A DNA stretch of 64,000 nucleotides from Lachnospiraceae bacterium (GCA_021770785.1 JAETQH010000005.1:1-64000), one strand, 5' to 3'; numbered from the stretch's first letter, positions 7,799 to 17,325 are shown. Program-made: numbers and translations. The notes: generated by a model not told the origin, from the sequence alone.

Positions 7799-10700
7799 TT
7801 ACTCTCCTTTTTTTACTCCTAAAAGAACGGTCTCCCCGTTGATATTCCACTCTTTCCGGTAGCCGTCCACCTTATCGGCAACAATATCAATTCCCAATAC
7901 GTCTGCTTGAATCTCTTTGCCGTATTTGTTAAAGATATCGGCAACTTTTGCTTCTGCCTGATAGTAAATCGTAATCTTATCCATAACCTCAAATCCAGCT
8001 TCCTTGCGCATCGTCTGGATTTTGCTGATGATTTCACGGACAAATCCCTCTTCCACTAACTCCGGTGTCAGGTTGGTGTCAAGTACCACGGTAACGGTGT
8101 TGTCACCCTCTGTCACGTAACCCTCCATCTGTGTCATGGTAATCAGTAAATCCTCCTCCGCAAGTTTCACGTCCCCGCTGACCTCGGATAAGGTCAGCAC
8201 ACCACTTTCCTTTAATTCCGCCATGGCGGCATTTCCGTCAAGTCCGGCAAGGGCTTTTTGTATCTGACCTAGGAATTTACCGTATTTCGGTCCCACGGTA
8301 CGCAGCTGCGGTTTAAAGGTATAGCTGGTATAGGCGCTAACGTCATCGGTGAATTTTACTTTCTTCACGTTCAGCTCATCCTCGATAATCTCTACAAAGT
8401 ACTCGGATAAGGCCGCCGGCGCTTTCACAAACATATTTCCGATGGGCTGGCGGTTTTTGATATTTGCAGAGTTACGGCAGGCACGGCCCATGACAACGAT
8501 TTTTAATACCTCGTCCATATGTGCCTCTAACTCCTTGTCAATCTGCGCCTCATCTGCCACCGGATAATCGCAGAGATGAATGCTCTCCGGTGCATTCTTG
8601 TCGATGGAGCGCACCAAATTCTGATAAATATCCTCCGTCATAAACGGAATCATCGGCGCTGCACATTTGCTGATTTCCACCAATGCAGTATAAAGGGTCA
8701 TATAGGCGTTAATTTTATCCTGCTCCATGCCCTTTGCCCAGAAACGCTCACGGCTTCTTCTGACATACCAGTTGCTCATATCGTCCACAAAGTCGTCTAA
8801 CGCCCTTGCTGCCTCCGGAATGCGGTAATTTGCCAGATTCTCATCCGCCTCTTTCATCACGGAATTTAACTTAGACAGCAGCCATTTGTCCATCACGGAT
8901 AATTTCTCATAATCTAAGGTGTATTTTGTGGCGTCAAAATGATCAATATTCGCATAAAGGACAAAGAATGCGTAAGTATTCCACAGAGTACCCATGAATT
9001 TACGCTGTCCCTCCTGCACTAACTTGCCATGGAAACGCTTCGGCAGCCAGGGGGCGGAGGAAGTGTAGAAATACCAGCGAATCGCATCTGCTCCGTAGGT
9101 CTCTAATGCTTCAAAGGGGTCTACGGCATTTCCTTTCGACTTGCTCATCTTCTGTCCGTTCTCGTCCTGCACATGGCCTAACACGATAACATTCTCGAAA
9201 GGCGCTTTGTTAAACAGCAGGGTGCTCTCCGCCATCAGGGAATAAAACCATCCACGGGTCTGATCCACCGCCTCGGAGATAAACTGTGCCGGAAACTGCT
9301 TTTCAAATACGTCTTTATTTTCAAAGGGATAATGGTGCTGTGCAAAAGGCATGGCTCCAGAATCAAACCAGCAGTCGATTACCTCCGGCACACGTCTCAT
9401 GGTCTTACCGCAGTCCGGACAGGTAAAGGTCACTTCGTCAATGTACGGACGGTGCAGTTCCACCTTTGCAGCATCAGGATTACCGCTCTTTTCTGCCAGT
9501 TCCGCACGGCTTCCGACGGACTCCTGATGGCCGCAACCCTCGCATTCCCAGATATTCAGCGGAGTTCCCCAGTAACGGTTACGGGAAATGCCCCAGTCCT
9601 GAATGTTCTCTAACCAGTCGCCGAAACGCCCTTTTCCGATGGACTCCGGAATCCAGTTGACAGTATTGTTGTTCCGGATTAAATCGTCTTTTACCTCGGT
9701 CATTTTGATAAACCAGGACTCTCTCGCATAGTAAATCAGCGGTGTGTCACATCTCCAGCAGTGGGGATAGTCATGCTCAAACTTCGGTGCGTCAAATAAC
9801 AGACCTTTCTCCTCTAAATCCTTTAACACCATTGGGTCGGCTTTCTTTACAAAGACGCCTGCGTAAGCGGTTTCCTCCGTCAGCTCACCTTTTCCGTTTA
9901 CCAGCTGTACAAAAGGAAGGTCATATTTCCGTCCCACATTGGCATCGTCCTCACCAAATGCCGGGGCAATATGAACGATACCGGTACCGTCTGTCATGGT
10001 AACGTAATTGTCACAGGTAATGTAATGCGCCTTTTTGTGCTGTTTCTCAATGATATCCTTTGCAAAGTCAAATAACGGCTCGTATTCTTTTCTTTCTAAA
10101 TCCGTACCCTTGTAAGTTTCCAATACCTCATAGGCAGCCACTTCCTCGGTATCCGTCGCGCCGTCTTTTCCTTTTGCTGCCGGAGTTCCCAGTTTTCCTA
10201 AGACTCTGTCAAGCAGCGCTTCCGCCATATAATAAGTAAAGCCGTCTGCCGCTTTTACTTTACAGTAAGTCTCGTCCGGGTTGACACAGAGCGCCACGTT
10301 AGACGGCAGTGTCCACGGTGTGGTGGTCCATGCCAAAAAGTAAGCGTCCTCTCCCACCACCTTAAAGCGTACAACCGCAGAGCGCTCTTTAACGGTCTTG
10401 TAGCCCTGAGCTACCTCCTGGCTGGAAAGTGGAGTTCCGCATCTCGGACAGTAGGGAACGATTTTAAAGCCCTTGTATAACAATTTCTTGTCCCAAATCT
10501 GCTTTAACGCCCACCATTCGGACTCGATAAAGTTATCATCATAGGTGACATATGGGTGATCCATGTCTGCCCAGAAACCGACAGTGCCGGAAAAATCCTC
10601 CCACATGCCCTTATATTTCCACACGGATTCCTTACATTTTTTAATGAAAGGCTCCATACCGTACTCTTCAATCTGCTCTTTTCCGTTTAATCCTAAGAGC

Positions 10701-10993
10701 TTCTCCACCTCTAACTCCACCGGAAGTCCATGGGTATCCCAGCCCGCTTTACGGGGAACAAATTTACCCTTCATGGTCTGGTATCTCGGAATCATATCCT
10801 TGATGGTACGTGTCTCCACATGCCCGATATGAGGTTTTCCGTTTGCGGTAGGCGGCCCGTCATAGAAGGTGTAGGTTTCCCCATCCTTGCGGTTTTCCAT
10901 ACTTTTACGGAAAATATCATTTTCTTCCCAGAATTTTTTCACCTGCTTTTCCCTGTCCACGAAATTCAGGTTTGTGTCAACTTTGTTATACAT
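7799..10993 (-). CDS. ileS: Isoleucyl-tRNA synthetase (long, type 2)
   Basis: A 1064-residue class I synthetase that charges tRNA-Ile. The HIGH motif is PHIGH in PPTANGKPHIGH near residue 58, and KMSKS is in GQKMSKSKGNAV near 605. The editing (CP1) domain lies between them, and a tRNA-binding anticodon domain plus C-terminal extension follows. Length and the YNKVDTNLNFVDREKQV opening fit the longer, eukaryote-like IleS type that also occurs in many Clostridia, rather than the about 920-residue type with a C-terminal zinc knuckle. Expression is controlled by the T-box leader upstream. glgP follows after 4 bases. Confidence 0.96.
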   Translation of the reverse strand: MYNKVDTNLNFVDREKQVKKFWEENDIFRKSMENRKDGETYTFYDGPPTANGKPHIGHVETRTIKDMIPRYQTMKGKFVPRKAGWDTHGLPVELEVEKLLGLNGKEQIEEYGMEPFIKKCKESVWKYKGMWEDFSGTVGFWADMDHPYVTYDDNFIESEWWALKQIWDKKLLYKGFKIVPYCPRCGTPLSSQEVAQGYKTVKERSAVVRFKVVGEDAYFLAWTTTPWTLPSNVALCVNPDETYCKVKAADGFTYYMAEALLDRVLGKLGTPAAKGKDGATDTEEVAAYEVLETYKGTDLERKEYEPLFDFAKDIIEKQHKKAHYITCDNYVTMTDGTGIVHIAPAFGEDDANVGRKYDLPFVQLVNGKGELTEETAYAGVFVKKADPMVLKDLEEKGLLFDAPKFEHDYPHCWRCDTPLIYYARESWFIKMTEVKDDLIRNNNTVNWIPESIGKGRFGDWLENIQDWGISRNRYWGTPLNIWECEGCGHQESVGSRAELAEKSGNPDAAKVELHRPYIDEVTFTCPDCGKTMRRVPEVIDCWFDSGAMPFAQHHYPFENKDVFEKQFPAQFISEAVDQTRGWFYSLMAESTLLFNKAPFENVIVLGHVQDENGQKMSKSKGNAVDPFEALETYGADAIRWYFYTSSAPWLPKRFHGKLVQEGQRKFMGTLWNTYAFFVLYANIDHFDATKYTLDYEKLSVMDKWLLSKLNSVMKEADENLANYRIPEAARALDDFVDDMSNWYVRRSRERFWAKGMEQDKINAYMTLYTALVEISKCAAPMIPFMTEDIYQNLVRSIDKNAPESIHLCDYPVADEAQIDKELEAHMDEVLKIVVMGRACRNSANIKNRQPIGNMFVKAPAALSEYFVEIIEDELNVKKVKFTDDVSAYTSYTFKPQLRTVGPKYGKFLGQIQKALAGLDGNAAMAELKESGVLTLSEVSGDVKLAEEDLLITMTQMEGYVTEGDNTVTVVLDTNLTPELVEEGFVREIISKIQTMRKEAGFEVMDKITIYYQAEAKVADIFNKYGKEIQADVLGIDIVADKVDGYRKEWNINGETVLLGVKKGE

Positions 10994-11117
10994 CTCTAAC
11001 CTCCATTATTTCTGGTGGCGGCATTTGTATCCTATTGTTTGGGCGCATATCTGCCAAAACCCTTTTTCCTCAAAAAACTGCGCTTTTATAATAGGAAATC
11101 TGCACTATAAACGCACC

Positions 11118-11436
11118 CCAAAAACCCCCGTCCGTATATAGGACGAGGGTCAAAACGCCGTGTTACCACCTAAATACTAATGTACGATTCTCCTGCTCCG
11201 CAGGAAAATGATACCCGTTCCCTGTAACGTAGGAAATACGTCAGTTCCTACTCTGCCATCCGGGCTCTGCGGCTTCCCTAATGATACCTGCCGCTCCTGT
11301 CCCGCCATACATTTCGGGCTGAGGCTTAGAAGTGATATTCCTCTCAAAAGATACTTGCACCGGTTTCCACCTGCTCCGGCTCTCTGGGGCTTTCTCTGAT
11401 GAAGTACTGTCTTCGTCATCGCCTTTGTACATATAT
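11118..11436 (-). ncRNA. T-box leader riboswitch of ileS (specifier AUC)
   Basis: The roughly 440-base leader of ileS has T-box hallmarks on the minus strand. A stem-I region carries GATGACGAAGACAGTA and AGAGAGCCGG. The specifier codon AUC (Ile) is at 11336-11334 in GAATATCAC. The T-box core AGGTGGTAACACGGC is at 11171-11157, and a Rho-independent terminator follows (ACCCTCGTCC paired with GGACGGGGG, then T-run, 11150-11120). Uncharged tRNA-Ile should stabilise the antiterminator and permit read-through into ileS and glgP. Confidence 0.93.
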
Positions 11437-11441
11437 GACTT

Positions 11442-11470
11442 AGTATAAAGCCCCAAATTGCCCTTGTCAA
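11442..11470 (-). promoter_or_regulatory. Promoter of the ileS-glgP operon
   Basis: TTGACA (11470-11465), a 17-bp spacer and TATACT (11447-11442) on the minus strand, just before the T-box stem I. Confidence 0.85.
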
Positions 11471-11502
11471 GATGTTGCGAAATTTTTCGTAGACTGAATT
11501 TT

Positions 11503-12237
11503 TTAATGATACAGTTCCTTTACCATAGAAACAATATCACTGTTCACTTCCTGTATTCTGCTATTGTTTTCCATTTCCGCAATGGACATCCAGCAATAGT
11601 TCTTCCCGTCTATGTTAAATTGGGGTTTCTTCACTTCTTCCGGAAAAATCTGAACATTTACTTCGTAAAAAGTATGGTGATACCACTTCATTTTTTCATC
11701 ACTGACCGAATATTTTTGATGTATCTTCTCCCCAACCTTTTTCACCGAGAGCTACCCTGTTTTTATTTTAAGTGAATTTGATATATCATGTATCATATTT
11801 TCTTCATTTTTACTGTCATCCTCGCTGGTTCTGATATTTGGGAACAAAAAGCATTTCCATCTGGTATCATAATACAAAAGATATCTGTTAGAAAATTCAT
11901 TATAAGAATCTTTCACTCCGATAATAGAAAAAGGATGTTCTATCCGATTCAAATTTACAACCTCGTCATACAATTTCTCTGGTGAATAATCCTTTTTCCT
12001 AATCATGCTGCTCATTCCTCTTCCTAAAAAGGCAAATGTAAATAATAAAAATGCAAACTTTATTACATCACCTTTGACAAACCCAATATCACTGCATTCT
12101 GTGTATACCAGAGAAAACAAAAAAGTAACAGACGCAAATATTGTTTCCCATATACCGTCCTTAGCAGTTCCTATATAGGCTTTTCTTTTTTCTAATAACA
12201 ATTTTAACTCCGTTTTATCTATTAAAAGATGTATCAA
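11503..12237 (-). pseudogene. Two-TM/NUDIX-like membrane protein interrupted by an in-frame TAG
   Basis: The best start is a TTG at 12237 behind AGGAGGAG, not the upstream ATG at 12330. The frame then runs 161 codons, meets TAG at 11754-11752, and continues in the same frame for 82 more codons to 11503. Residues about 28-72 hold two hydrophobic segments (IFASVTFLFSLVY and FAFLLFTFAFLG). After them comes an alpha/beta region (SNRYLLYYDTRWKCFLFPN, then past the stop KVGEKIHQKYSV and WYHHTFYEVNVQIFPEE) that resembles the degenerate NUDIX fold of two-TM NUDIX proteins described near CD-NTase/SMODS genes. No nucleotidyltransferase gene is adjacent. A GTG at 11745 could restart the 80-residue tail, but no ribosome site is evident. 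Family assignment is from memory and tentative; the interruption is directly seen. Confidence 0.55.
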
Positions 12238-12390
12238 TTTTCTCCTCCTTATTATAGCTAACTCTTTTGCAATTAACAATAAAAAATTCTGTTCTGGAAA
12301 TCTCACTTTGAAAATGCAGAAAAAAGACATAAATTTGAAAAAAGATACTTTTATTATAAAATCTATTTTATTATATTACAACTTAAATAT

Positions 12391-12437
12391 AAAAAATGCT
12401 TCAAAAGATGTTGAAAATCTTTTGAAGCATTTTTTTA
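12391..12437. terminator. Bidirectional terminator overlapping the DHH gene stop
   Basis: ATGCTTCAAAAGAT pairs perfectly with ATCTTTTGAAGCAT, with A-run left and T-run right. The stem reaches the TAA of the DHH phosphoesterase gene at 12435-12437. Confidence 0.9.
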
Positions 12438-13445
12438 TCTGGCATTCCACGCAACGCTGTCTACATCCACTCCATACTCCCCAATTACGGTACAGAACCG
12501 CTCCTTGATACTGGCTACTAAAAGCTGGGCTTCCCTGTCACTGCCCACAAAGGGCACAAAGCCTCCGGCCATAGCTGCATGTCCGCCTCCGCTGCCGATG
12601 CCCTCCAAGGCCCGGCCTGCAATTTTCCCCGCATCCAGCGCCTTTTTCTCGCTGCGCACCGAAAGCTTTATGCCCTCCGCATTCCGGGAATACACCACAG
12701 AAAAAGACACGGTGACTAATGCCAGCATAAAATCCGAAACACTGGCAATCAGCGCCGGGGGACAGTTTTTCCCGGCATCTGCAAAACTGATGTTCCCGTA
12801 AACCTGAATGCTGGAAATCGCCTGGGAATATGCCATCAAATCCTCAAAATAGAGATTGCTGTTCTGCAGCATATGAATAATTTCTTTATCGCATAAGTCA
12901 AACATGCGGTAAATCATTTCTACATCCATCTTAGAGACGCCCCGGGACAAATTCATGGTGTCCATGCGGATACCAAAGGTCAGCGCCGTGGCAGTCTTTT
13001 CGTCCATCGGTATGTCATTTTCAAAGAAATAACTGGCTACAATGGAGGCACAGGCACCGATTTCCGGGCGGATATCGGAAAAACGGTAGGAAAATTTATC
13101 GTTGAGGGGATGATGGTCAATACAGATGATTTCATCTCCCGTAATATCAATAATGTTAGAATTTCCCTTCTGGGCATCCACTAAAATCACCTCATCCTCA
13201 TCGGCGAGGATTGCCGACAAATCCTCCACGTCTAAAAGTTTTATCTCCATCAGTTCCCGCATTTTATCCGTATTATAACGGTCAATTTTTCCCTTATAAC
13301 AGATATCTGCACAAATCCCCCGGTGCTTTAAAAGCTGCTGCAGCCCATAAGCACTGGCAATGGCATCGGGGTCTGGGAAATTATGGGTCTGGATATAGAC
13401 ATGCTCCCGGTTAATCTGTTCTAATAATTCATCTAGTTTTGTCAT
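12435..13445 (-). CDS. DHH-family phosphoesterase, NrnA-like
   Basis: A 336-residue cytosolic DHH/DHHA1 protein of NrnA type, a family that degrades short oligoribonucleotides and, in some members, pAp or cyclic dinucleotides. Metal-binding motifs are in order: HNFPDPDAIAS (motif I, near residue 20), VDAQKGN (motif II, near 91), the DHH itself in CIDHHPLND (near 110) and a later Asp in GIRMDTMNL. The C-terminal DHHA1 substrate motif is GSGGGHAAMAGGF near 287-299. Start ATG at 13445 is 71 bases after the HAD gene. Order M32 peptidase, HAD phosphatase, DHH suggests one operon ending at the terminator at 12391-12437. Confidence 0.85.
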   Translation of the reverse strand: MTKLDELLEQINREHVYIQTHNFPDPDAIASAYGLQQLLKHRGICADICYKGKIDRYNTDKMRELMEIKLLDVEDLSAILADEDEVILVDAQKGNSNIIDITGDEIICIDHHPLNDKFSYRFSDIRPEIGACASIVASYFFENDIPMDEKTATALTFGIRMDTMNLSRGVSKMDVEMIYRMFDLCDKEIIHMLQNSNLYFEDLMAYSQAISSIQVYGNISFADAGKNCPPALIASVSDFMLALVTVSFSVVYSRNAEGIKLSVRSEKKALDAGKIAGRALEGIGSGGGHAAMAGGFVPFVGSDREAQLLVASIKERFCTVIGEYGVDVDSVAWNAR

Positions 13446-13516
13446 CTTCTGCCGCCTCCCGCATCATAAATTCGTTGTCATTCGTGTGGGTTTTGCTCTG
13501 TTTTACCAACCGCCCG

Positions 13517-14194
13517 CTAAAATAATTTTAAATCTGCAAGCTGTGAAAATTTTTCTATCCTGGGAACCTCTGTATCAATGGTTCCGAAACCGTAAGCAGC
13601 ATGAACAAACTTCACTTCCGCCTCCCTGCTGGCATCGTAATCTCCCTGAATATCTCCTACATAAACTGCCTCATCCAACTGATTGCGCTCCGCCACCAGG
13701 CGGATATTCTCCCCCTTTTGCAGCAGATTATTTCCATAACACTCAATATCCTCAAAATAGTCCCACAGCTGATAATAATCCAAAAAGGATTCTATGTAAC
13801 CTTTCTGACAGTTGCTGACAATATACAGCGGATAGTTCTCTTTCAATTTTCCAAGGGTGGCCTCTAAATCAGGATAGAGATTACCTCCATGCTCCCGCAG
13901 ATAAGCATTTTCCTTTTTACAGCAAAGCTCCAACAGCTCCGTGCGGGTTTCCTTATCCAGGGCTCCAAAAAAAATGTCTGCTATCACGTCCATGCTTTTT
14001 CCCATAACGCCACGGATATCCCCGGTGGTGAGTTTCCTCTCCCGCTTTAAGGTACCGTCACTGAAAAGTATTTCTTCCGCCTTTATCCCATGTTTCTTTC
14101 CATATTCCGCTATGGCAAGGTTCCAGGATTCTGCCACATTCCCGGCAGAATCCCACAAAGTTCCGTCCATATCAAAAATAATACCCTGTTTCAT
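13517..14194 (-). CDS. HAD-superfamily hydrolase (phosphoglycolate phosphatase-like)
   Basis: A 225-residue HAD subfamily IA phosphatase. Motif I is IIFDMDGTLWDS at the N-terminus with both nucleophilic and acid Asp. A helical cap follows, then motif II (YIVSNCQKGY), a Lys in the following helix, and motif III (VYVGDIQGDYDAS). Substrate is not predictable from sequence; relatives act on phosphoglycolate, nucleotides or sugar phosphates. The frame opens at 14218, but the ATG at 14194 has AAGGAAAG upstream and avoids overlapping the preceding gene, whose stop is at 14208, so it is preferred. Confidence 0.85.
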   Translation of the reverse strand: MKQGIIFDMDGTLWDSAGNVAESWNLAIAEYGKKHGIKAEEILFSDGTLKRERKLTTGDIRGVMGKSMDVIADIFFGALDKETRTELLELCCKKENAYLREHGGNLYPDLEATLGKLKENYPLYIVSNCQKGYIESFLDYYQLWDYFEDIECYGNNLLQKGENIRLVAERNQLDEAVYVGDIQGDYDASREAEVKFVHAAYGFGTIDTEVPRIEKFSQLADLKLF

Positions 14195-14207
14195 TGTATT
14201 CTTTCCT

Positions 14208-15707
14208 TTACAACTCATAGATTTCCGTATATTTCTTTTTAAAATAACGAATCAGCGGCTCTGCCGAAACCTCTGTTCCACACACCTTTTCCATCACCTC
14301 TTTCGGCGTTCTGGTGTTTCCATACCAGTGGATTTTCTCATTGAGCCATTTGGTAATCTCACTGATTTTTCCGGCTGCAAGGAGTTCATCCACGGAACCT
14401 AATTCTTTCTCGATGGTATCTAAATACATGCCGTCATAAATACTGCCTAAAAGGTAGGAAGGGAAATAGCCGAAAGATCCGTCAGACCAGTGCATATCCT
14501 GTAAAATCCCCTCCGCATCATTAGCAGGCACAATGCCTAAATATTCTTTCATTTTCTCATTCCAGAGCTCCGGTAAATCCTCCACCGCCACATGCTCCCG
14601 GAAAATGGCTTTCTCTATCTCATACCGCAGAATAATATGGAAGCAATAGGTCACTTCATCCGCCTCGGTACGGATCAGACTGTTTTTTACATGGTTGATT
14701 TCCCGGTAAAATTCGTCTAATGAAATCTCCTGAAACTGAGGCAGCAGCTGTCCTAATTTTTCATAAATCGGCAGCCAGAAATTCTTATTTCGCCCTAAAA
14801 TATTTTCGTAAAAACGGGACTGGCTCTCATGGACTCCCATATAATAACAGCTTCCCGCCACGGTATTGTCATAATCAGGATTGACATTCTGTTCAAAAAT
14901 ACCATGTCCGCCCTCATGAATGGCAGAAAACATGGCGCTTAATGGCTCCTTCTCATAATAATGGTTGCTGACACGCACGTCCTTAGAGCAGAAATTCAGG
15001 GTAAAGGGATGTTCCGTCTCTCCCACCGTGCCCTTTTCCCGGGAAAATCCAATATAATCTAACAGCATCCACTGCACTTCCTTTTGGGCGTTTACGTCAA
15101 AATTCCCCTGAAACTTCCCATTCTCCGGCTGTTTTGCCGCAAGTATCTGTTTCACCAGCGGAAACAGCTCTTTTTTCAACTCATCGAAAAGGCGGTCAAC
15201 CGTAGCAGAATCCATGCCCTCCTCATAGTTATCCAAAAGCACGTCATAGACCTCTTTTCCGGGGTCTGTATAACCTGCCAGTTCTGCCGTCATCGTAATC
15301 ATATTTTTCAAATGCGGCACAAATATAGAATAGTCAGAAGCATTTTTTGCCTCTCTCCAGGCATTGCCTGCCTCTGCCTGTGCCCGCACATACGCCTCGT
15401 AGCGCTCCGCAGGGATACGTTTCTCCTTATCCATATCACGCTTCATCCGGGTAACGATAAATTTCATCGTATCATCTAACTGCCCAAATTCCTCCGGTTT
15501 TGACAGGGTTTCTAGCATCTCCCCCAGTTCTTTAGAGGTTCCCATCTCAAAAGCTTTGGTGGAAAAATAAGTCATTGCATCCACATGCCCTGCCAGTCCT
15601 TCCTTTGGGGTTCCGGTTTCCATATCCCAGTAAAGCAGCGTGGTCACATGGTCATACTGGCTTTTCTCTTCCAGATATTTTTTTAATTTTTCTAATGTCT
15701 CACTCAT
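14208..15707 (-). CDS. M32-family metallocarboxypeptidase (Taq-type)
   Basis: A 499-residue cytosolic zinc carboxypeptidase of peptidase family M32, normal length. The zinc-binding HEGGH (HEXXH) motif is in AIHEGGHGIFEQN. The family blocks GVHESQSRFYEN (with the third ligand Glu) and IRTEADEVTYCFHIILRYEIE lie downstream. It removes C-terminal residues other than Pro from peptides. The frame opens at 15731, but ATG 15707 is preceded by GGAGAAAC and gives the usual family N-terminus (SETLEKLKKYL). It is first in a run with the HAD and DHH genes. Confidence 0.92.
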   Translation of the reverse strand: MSETLEKLKKYLEEKSQYDHVTTLLYWDMETGTPKEGLAGHVDAMTYFSTKAFEMGTSKELGEMLETLSKPEEFGQLDDTMKFIVTRMKRDMDKEKRIPAERYEAYVRAQAEAGNAWREAKNASDYSIFVPHLKNMITMTAELAGYTDPGKEVYDVLLDNYEEGMDSATVDRLFDELKKELFPLVKQILAAKQPENGKFQGNFDVNAQKEVQWMLLDYIGFSREKGTVGETEHPFTLNFCSKDVRVSNHYYEKEPLSAMFSAIHEGGHGIFEQNVNPDYDNTVAGSCYYMGVHESQSRFYENILGRNKNFWLPIYEKLGQLLPQFQEISLDEFYREINHVKNSLIRTEADEVTYCFHIILRYEIEKAIFREHVAVEDLPELWNEKMKEYLGIVPANDAEGILQDMHWSDGSFGYFPSYLLGSIYDGMYLDTIEKELGSVDELLAAGKISEITKWLNEKIHWYGNTRTPKEVMEKVCGTEVSAEPLIRYFKKKYTEIYEL

Positions 15708-15751
15708 TCCGTTTCTCCAATTCTTTTTCAACTATATTTATCCTTAACAAT

Positions 15752-15879
15752 CAAGTAGGGGGATTTTTCCTCTACTCGCCGCGCGGGGTGCGTGCTGCGA
15801 AGCAGCAGTATACCACCTTACGCACCCCTGTGCACCAAAAGGCATAGGAAGAACGTCCTAGCAGTTCTTCCTATGCCTT
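15752..15879 (+). repeat. Structured intergenic repeat, family I copy A
   Basis: Three hairpins in series. Hairpin 1: AGTAG (15754-15758) with CTACT (15772-15776). Then comes the constant box CGCCGCGC (15777-15784). Hairpin 2: GGGGTGCGT (15785-15793) with ACGCACCCC (15820-15828), enclosing an inner GCTGC/GCAGC stem and a 13-base one-sided bulge (15807-15819). Then TGTGCACCAAAA leads to hairpin 3: AAGGCATAGGAAGAAC (15839-15854) with GTTCTTCCTATGCCTT (15864-15879). Hairpin 3 can also terminate the minus-strand ABC permease transcript. Confidence 0.8.
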
Positions 15880-15896
15880 ATCTTACCACAACCTGT

Positions 15897-16604
15897 CTAA
15901 GCTGTCACTTGTTGTTTTTTCAGTATTTTCCATGCGGCAGCCACCAACACTGCCATAACCGCCGCTCCACAGGTAATCCAGACTGCGGGACCGCCTTTCA
16001 CAAAAAGCCTGCCTGCTGTCTGCAGCCCGGCGGGAAGCATTCCCTGCTCTCCTCTCATCAGCAGGTTAGGAAGTCCCACGCACGACGCCATCCAGACTGC
16101 CCAGACGCCCCACCATGCCTTTGCGCCATATTTCATGGTCATTGCCCCCACAAAAAGTTCCAGGCACCAGATTCCCGCCATTACAGGCAGCAGGATTTTC
16201 GGCTGTAGCAGCATCTGAATGTCTCCCCTGACCGCCTGCGCAGGAAAAAATATCCCCGCCAGCAGGCGTTCGATTCCATATAAAATCCAAAAAACAGGAA
16301 AAAGCGCCAGCAACTCCGCCATGGCAAGCCCCCAGTAGCCTCCGATGATTTCACGTCTTGTTCTCCCCATGGAAACGGCAAGGTTGAAATTCCGCGCAAA
16401 TACACTTAAGGTAAGTGCCGCCTGAAAAATCAAAGATATTACCAAAGCCATCCCGGTTCCCACCGGAATATAATAGGACGAAGCCATCTTTGCCTGTACG
16501 CAGCCAATCACAAGACCTAGCAAATAAGAAATTCCCAGAGCTACCGCAAGAGCTTTCACGCTTTTTTCTTCTATTTTCATTACTTTTACCATCATTTTCC
16601 TCAT
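15897..16604 (-). CDS. ABC-2-type transporter permease, last gene of the GntR/ABC operon
   Basis: A roughly 235-residue polytopic membrane protein with about six hydrophobic helices (for example SVKALAVALGISYLLGLVIGC, GMALVISLIFQAALTLSVF, WGLAMAELLALFPVFWILYG, and a C-terminal ITCGAAVMAVLVAAAW). The cytoplasmic loop ARNFNLAVSMGRTRREI is typical of ABC-2 permeases. It follows an ATPase and a first permease, so it is probably one half of a heterodimeric exporter. Several ATG codons near 16604, 16595 and 16580 compete and no ribosome site clearly decides. Transported substrate is unknown; YtrA-linked systems respond to cell-wall antibiotics in Bacillus. Confidence 0.75.
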   Translation of the reverse strand: MRKMMVKVMKIEEKSVKALAVALGISYLLGLVIGCVQAKMASSYYIPVGTGMALVISLIFQAALTLSVFARNFNLAVSMGRTRREIIGGYWGLAMAELLALFPVFWILYGIERLLAGIFFPAQAVRGDIQMLLQPKILLPVMAGIWCLELFVGAMTMKYGAKAWWGVWAVWMASCVGLPNLLMRGEQGMLPAGLQTAGRLFVKGGPAVWITCGAAVMAVLVAAAWKILKKQQVTA

Positions 16605-16645
16605 TCCCTCTCATTTCCCCTTTCCCGGCGGCAACCCGCTTTTCC

Positions 16646-17323
16646 TTATACCCTCACCTCATAATTAGATAAAATTTTTTTCCAGCACCATACTCCCGCT
16701 GCGCACAGGAAAATCGCTGCAAGCGACAAAGTCAGAAGCATTTTTCCCGTCTGTCCGTCCAATAGAAAACGTAAACCTCCATTGCGGAGAAGCAAACCCG
16801 CTATCCCGCCGACAGCAACACAGGAACACAGTACTGTCATCAGGACACCCTTCCATCCAAATCTCAGGTTGGCACAGCCTAATAACTCTCCTACGCCCAC
16901 GCTCATCATCAGGATGGGCAGATACATTTCCATCCAGATAAAACTGCCGCCTGTCAGCCAGTTTCCCACTGCCACAAAGAGAAAAATCTGGATTGCCACC
17001 AGCCATGACATAAACTGGATTCCCCATAGCGTCTCCGAACGCCTTGCCCCAAAAGACATGGCGATTCCTATCCAAGGTACTGCATAAGAATTTATCCCCA
17101 TCAAGGGCATCATAATCCCCATCGTCACCGCATAAACCTTAAACTGCCGTGCCACCTCTTTGACACCATCCTCTCCGGCAGAAGAAAGGCTCAGGCTCAT
17201 AATAAAAGTGTAAGCAACCACCGCCAACACGAAAAAAAGAAAGACTATTTCTGCCCGTTTTCCCCAAAACTTCAGATTACTGACGACGGACTGACTTAAA
17301 AATGACTGACCTTTTCTCTCCAT
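16646..17323 (-). CDS. ABC-2-type transporter permease
   Basis: A 225-residue membrane protein with about six hydrophobic helices, including VFLFFVLAVVAYTFIMSLSL, VTMGIMMPLMGINSYAV, LVAIQIFLFVAVGNWL and a C-terminal LTLSLAAIFLCAAGVWCW. The loop AMSFGARRSETLWGI matches the MGxxRxE loop of ABC-2 permeases. ATG 17323 is chosen over 17344 because GGAGG sits seven bases before it, and the ATPase stop is then two bases upstream, a tight operon junction. Probable partner of the next permease and of the ATPase at 17326-18201. Confidence 0.78.
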   Translation of the reverse strand: MERKGQSFLSQSVVSNLKFWGKRAEIVFLFFVLAVVAYTFIMSLSLSSAGEDGVKEVARQFKVYAVTMGIMMPLMGINSYAVPWIGIAMSFGARRSETLWGIQFMSWLVAIQIFLFVAVGNWLTGGSFIWMEMYLPILMMSVGVGELLGCANLRFGWKGVLMTVLCSCVAVGGIAGLLLRNGGLRFLLDGQTGKMLLTLSLAAIFLCAAGVWCWKKILSNYEVRV

Positions 17324-17325
17324 GC

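Noticed and set aside
7799..11000. Many plus-strand open frames of 60-93 codons opposite ileS
   Set aside because: They are antisense shadows of a long conserved gene with no starts or motifs of their own.
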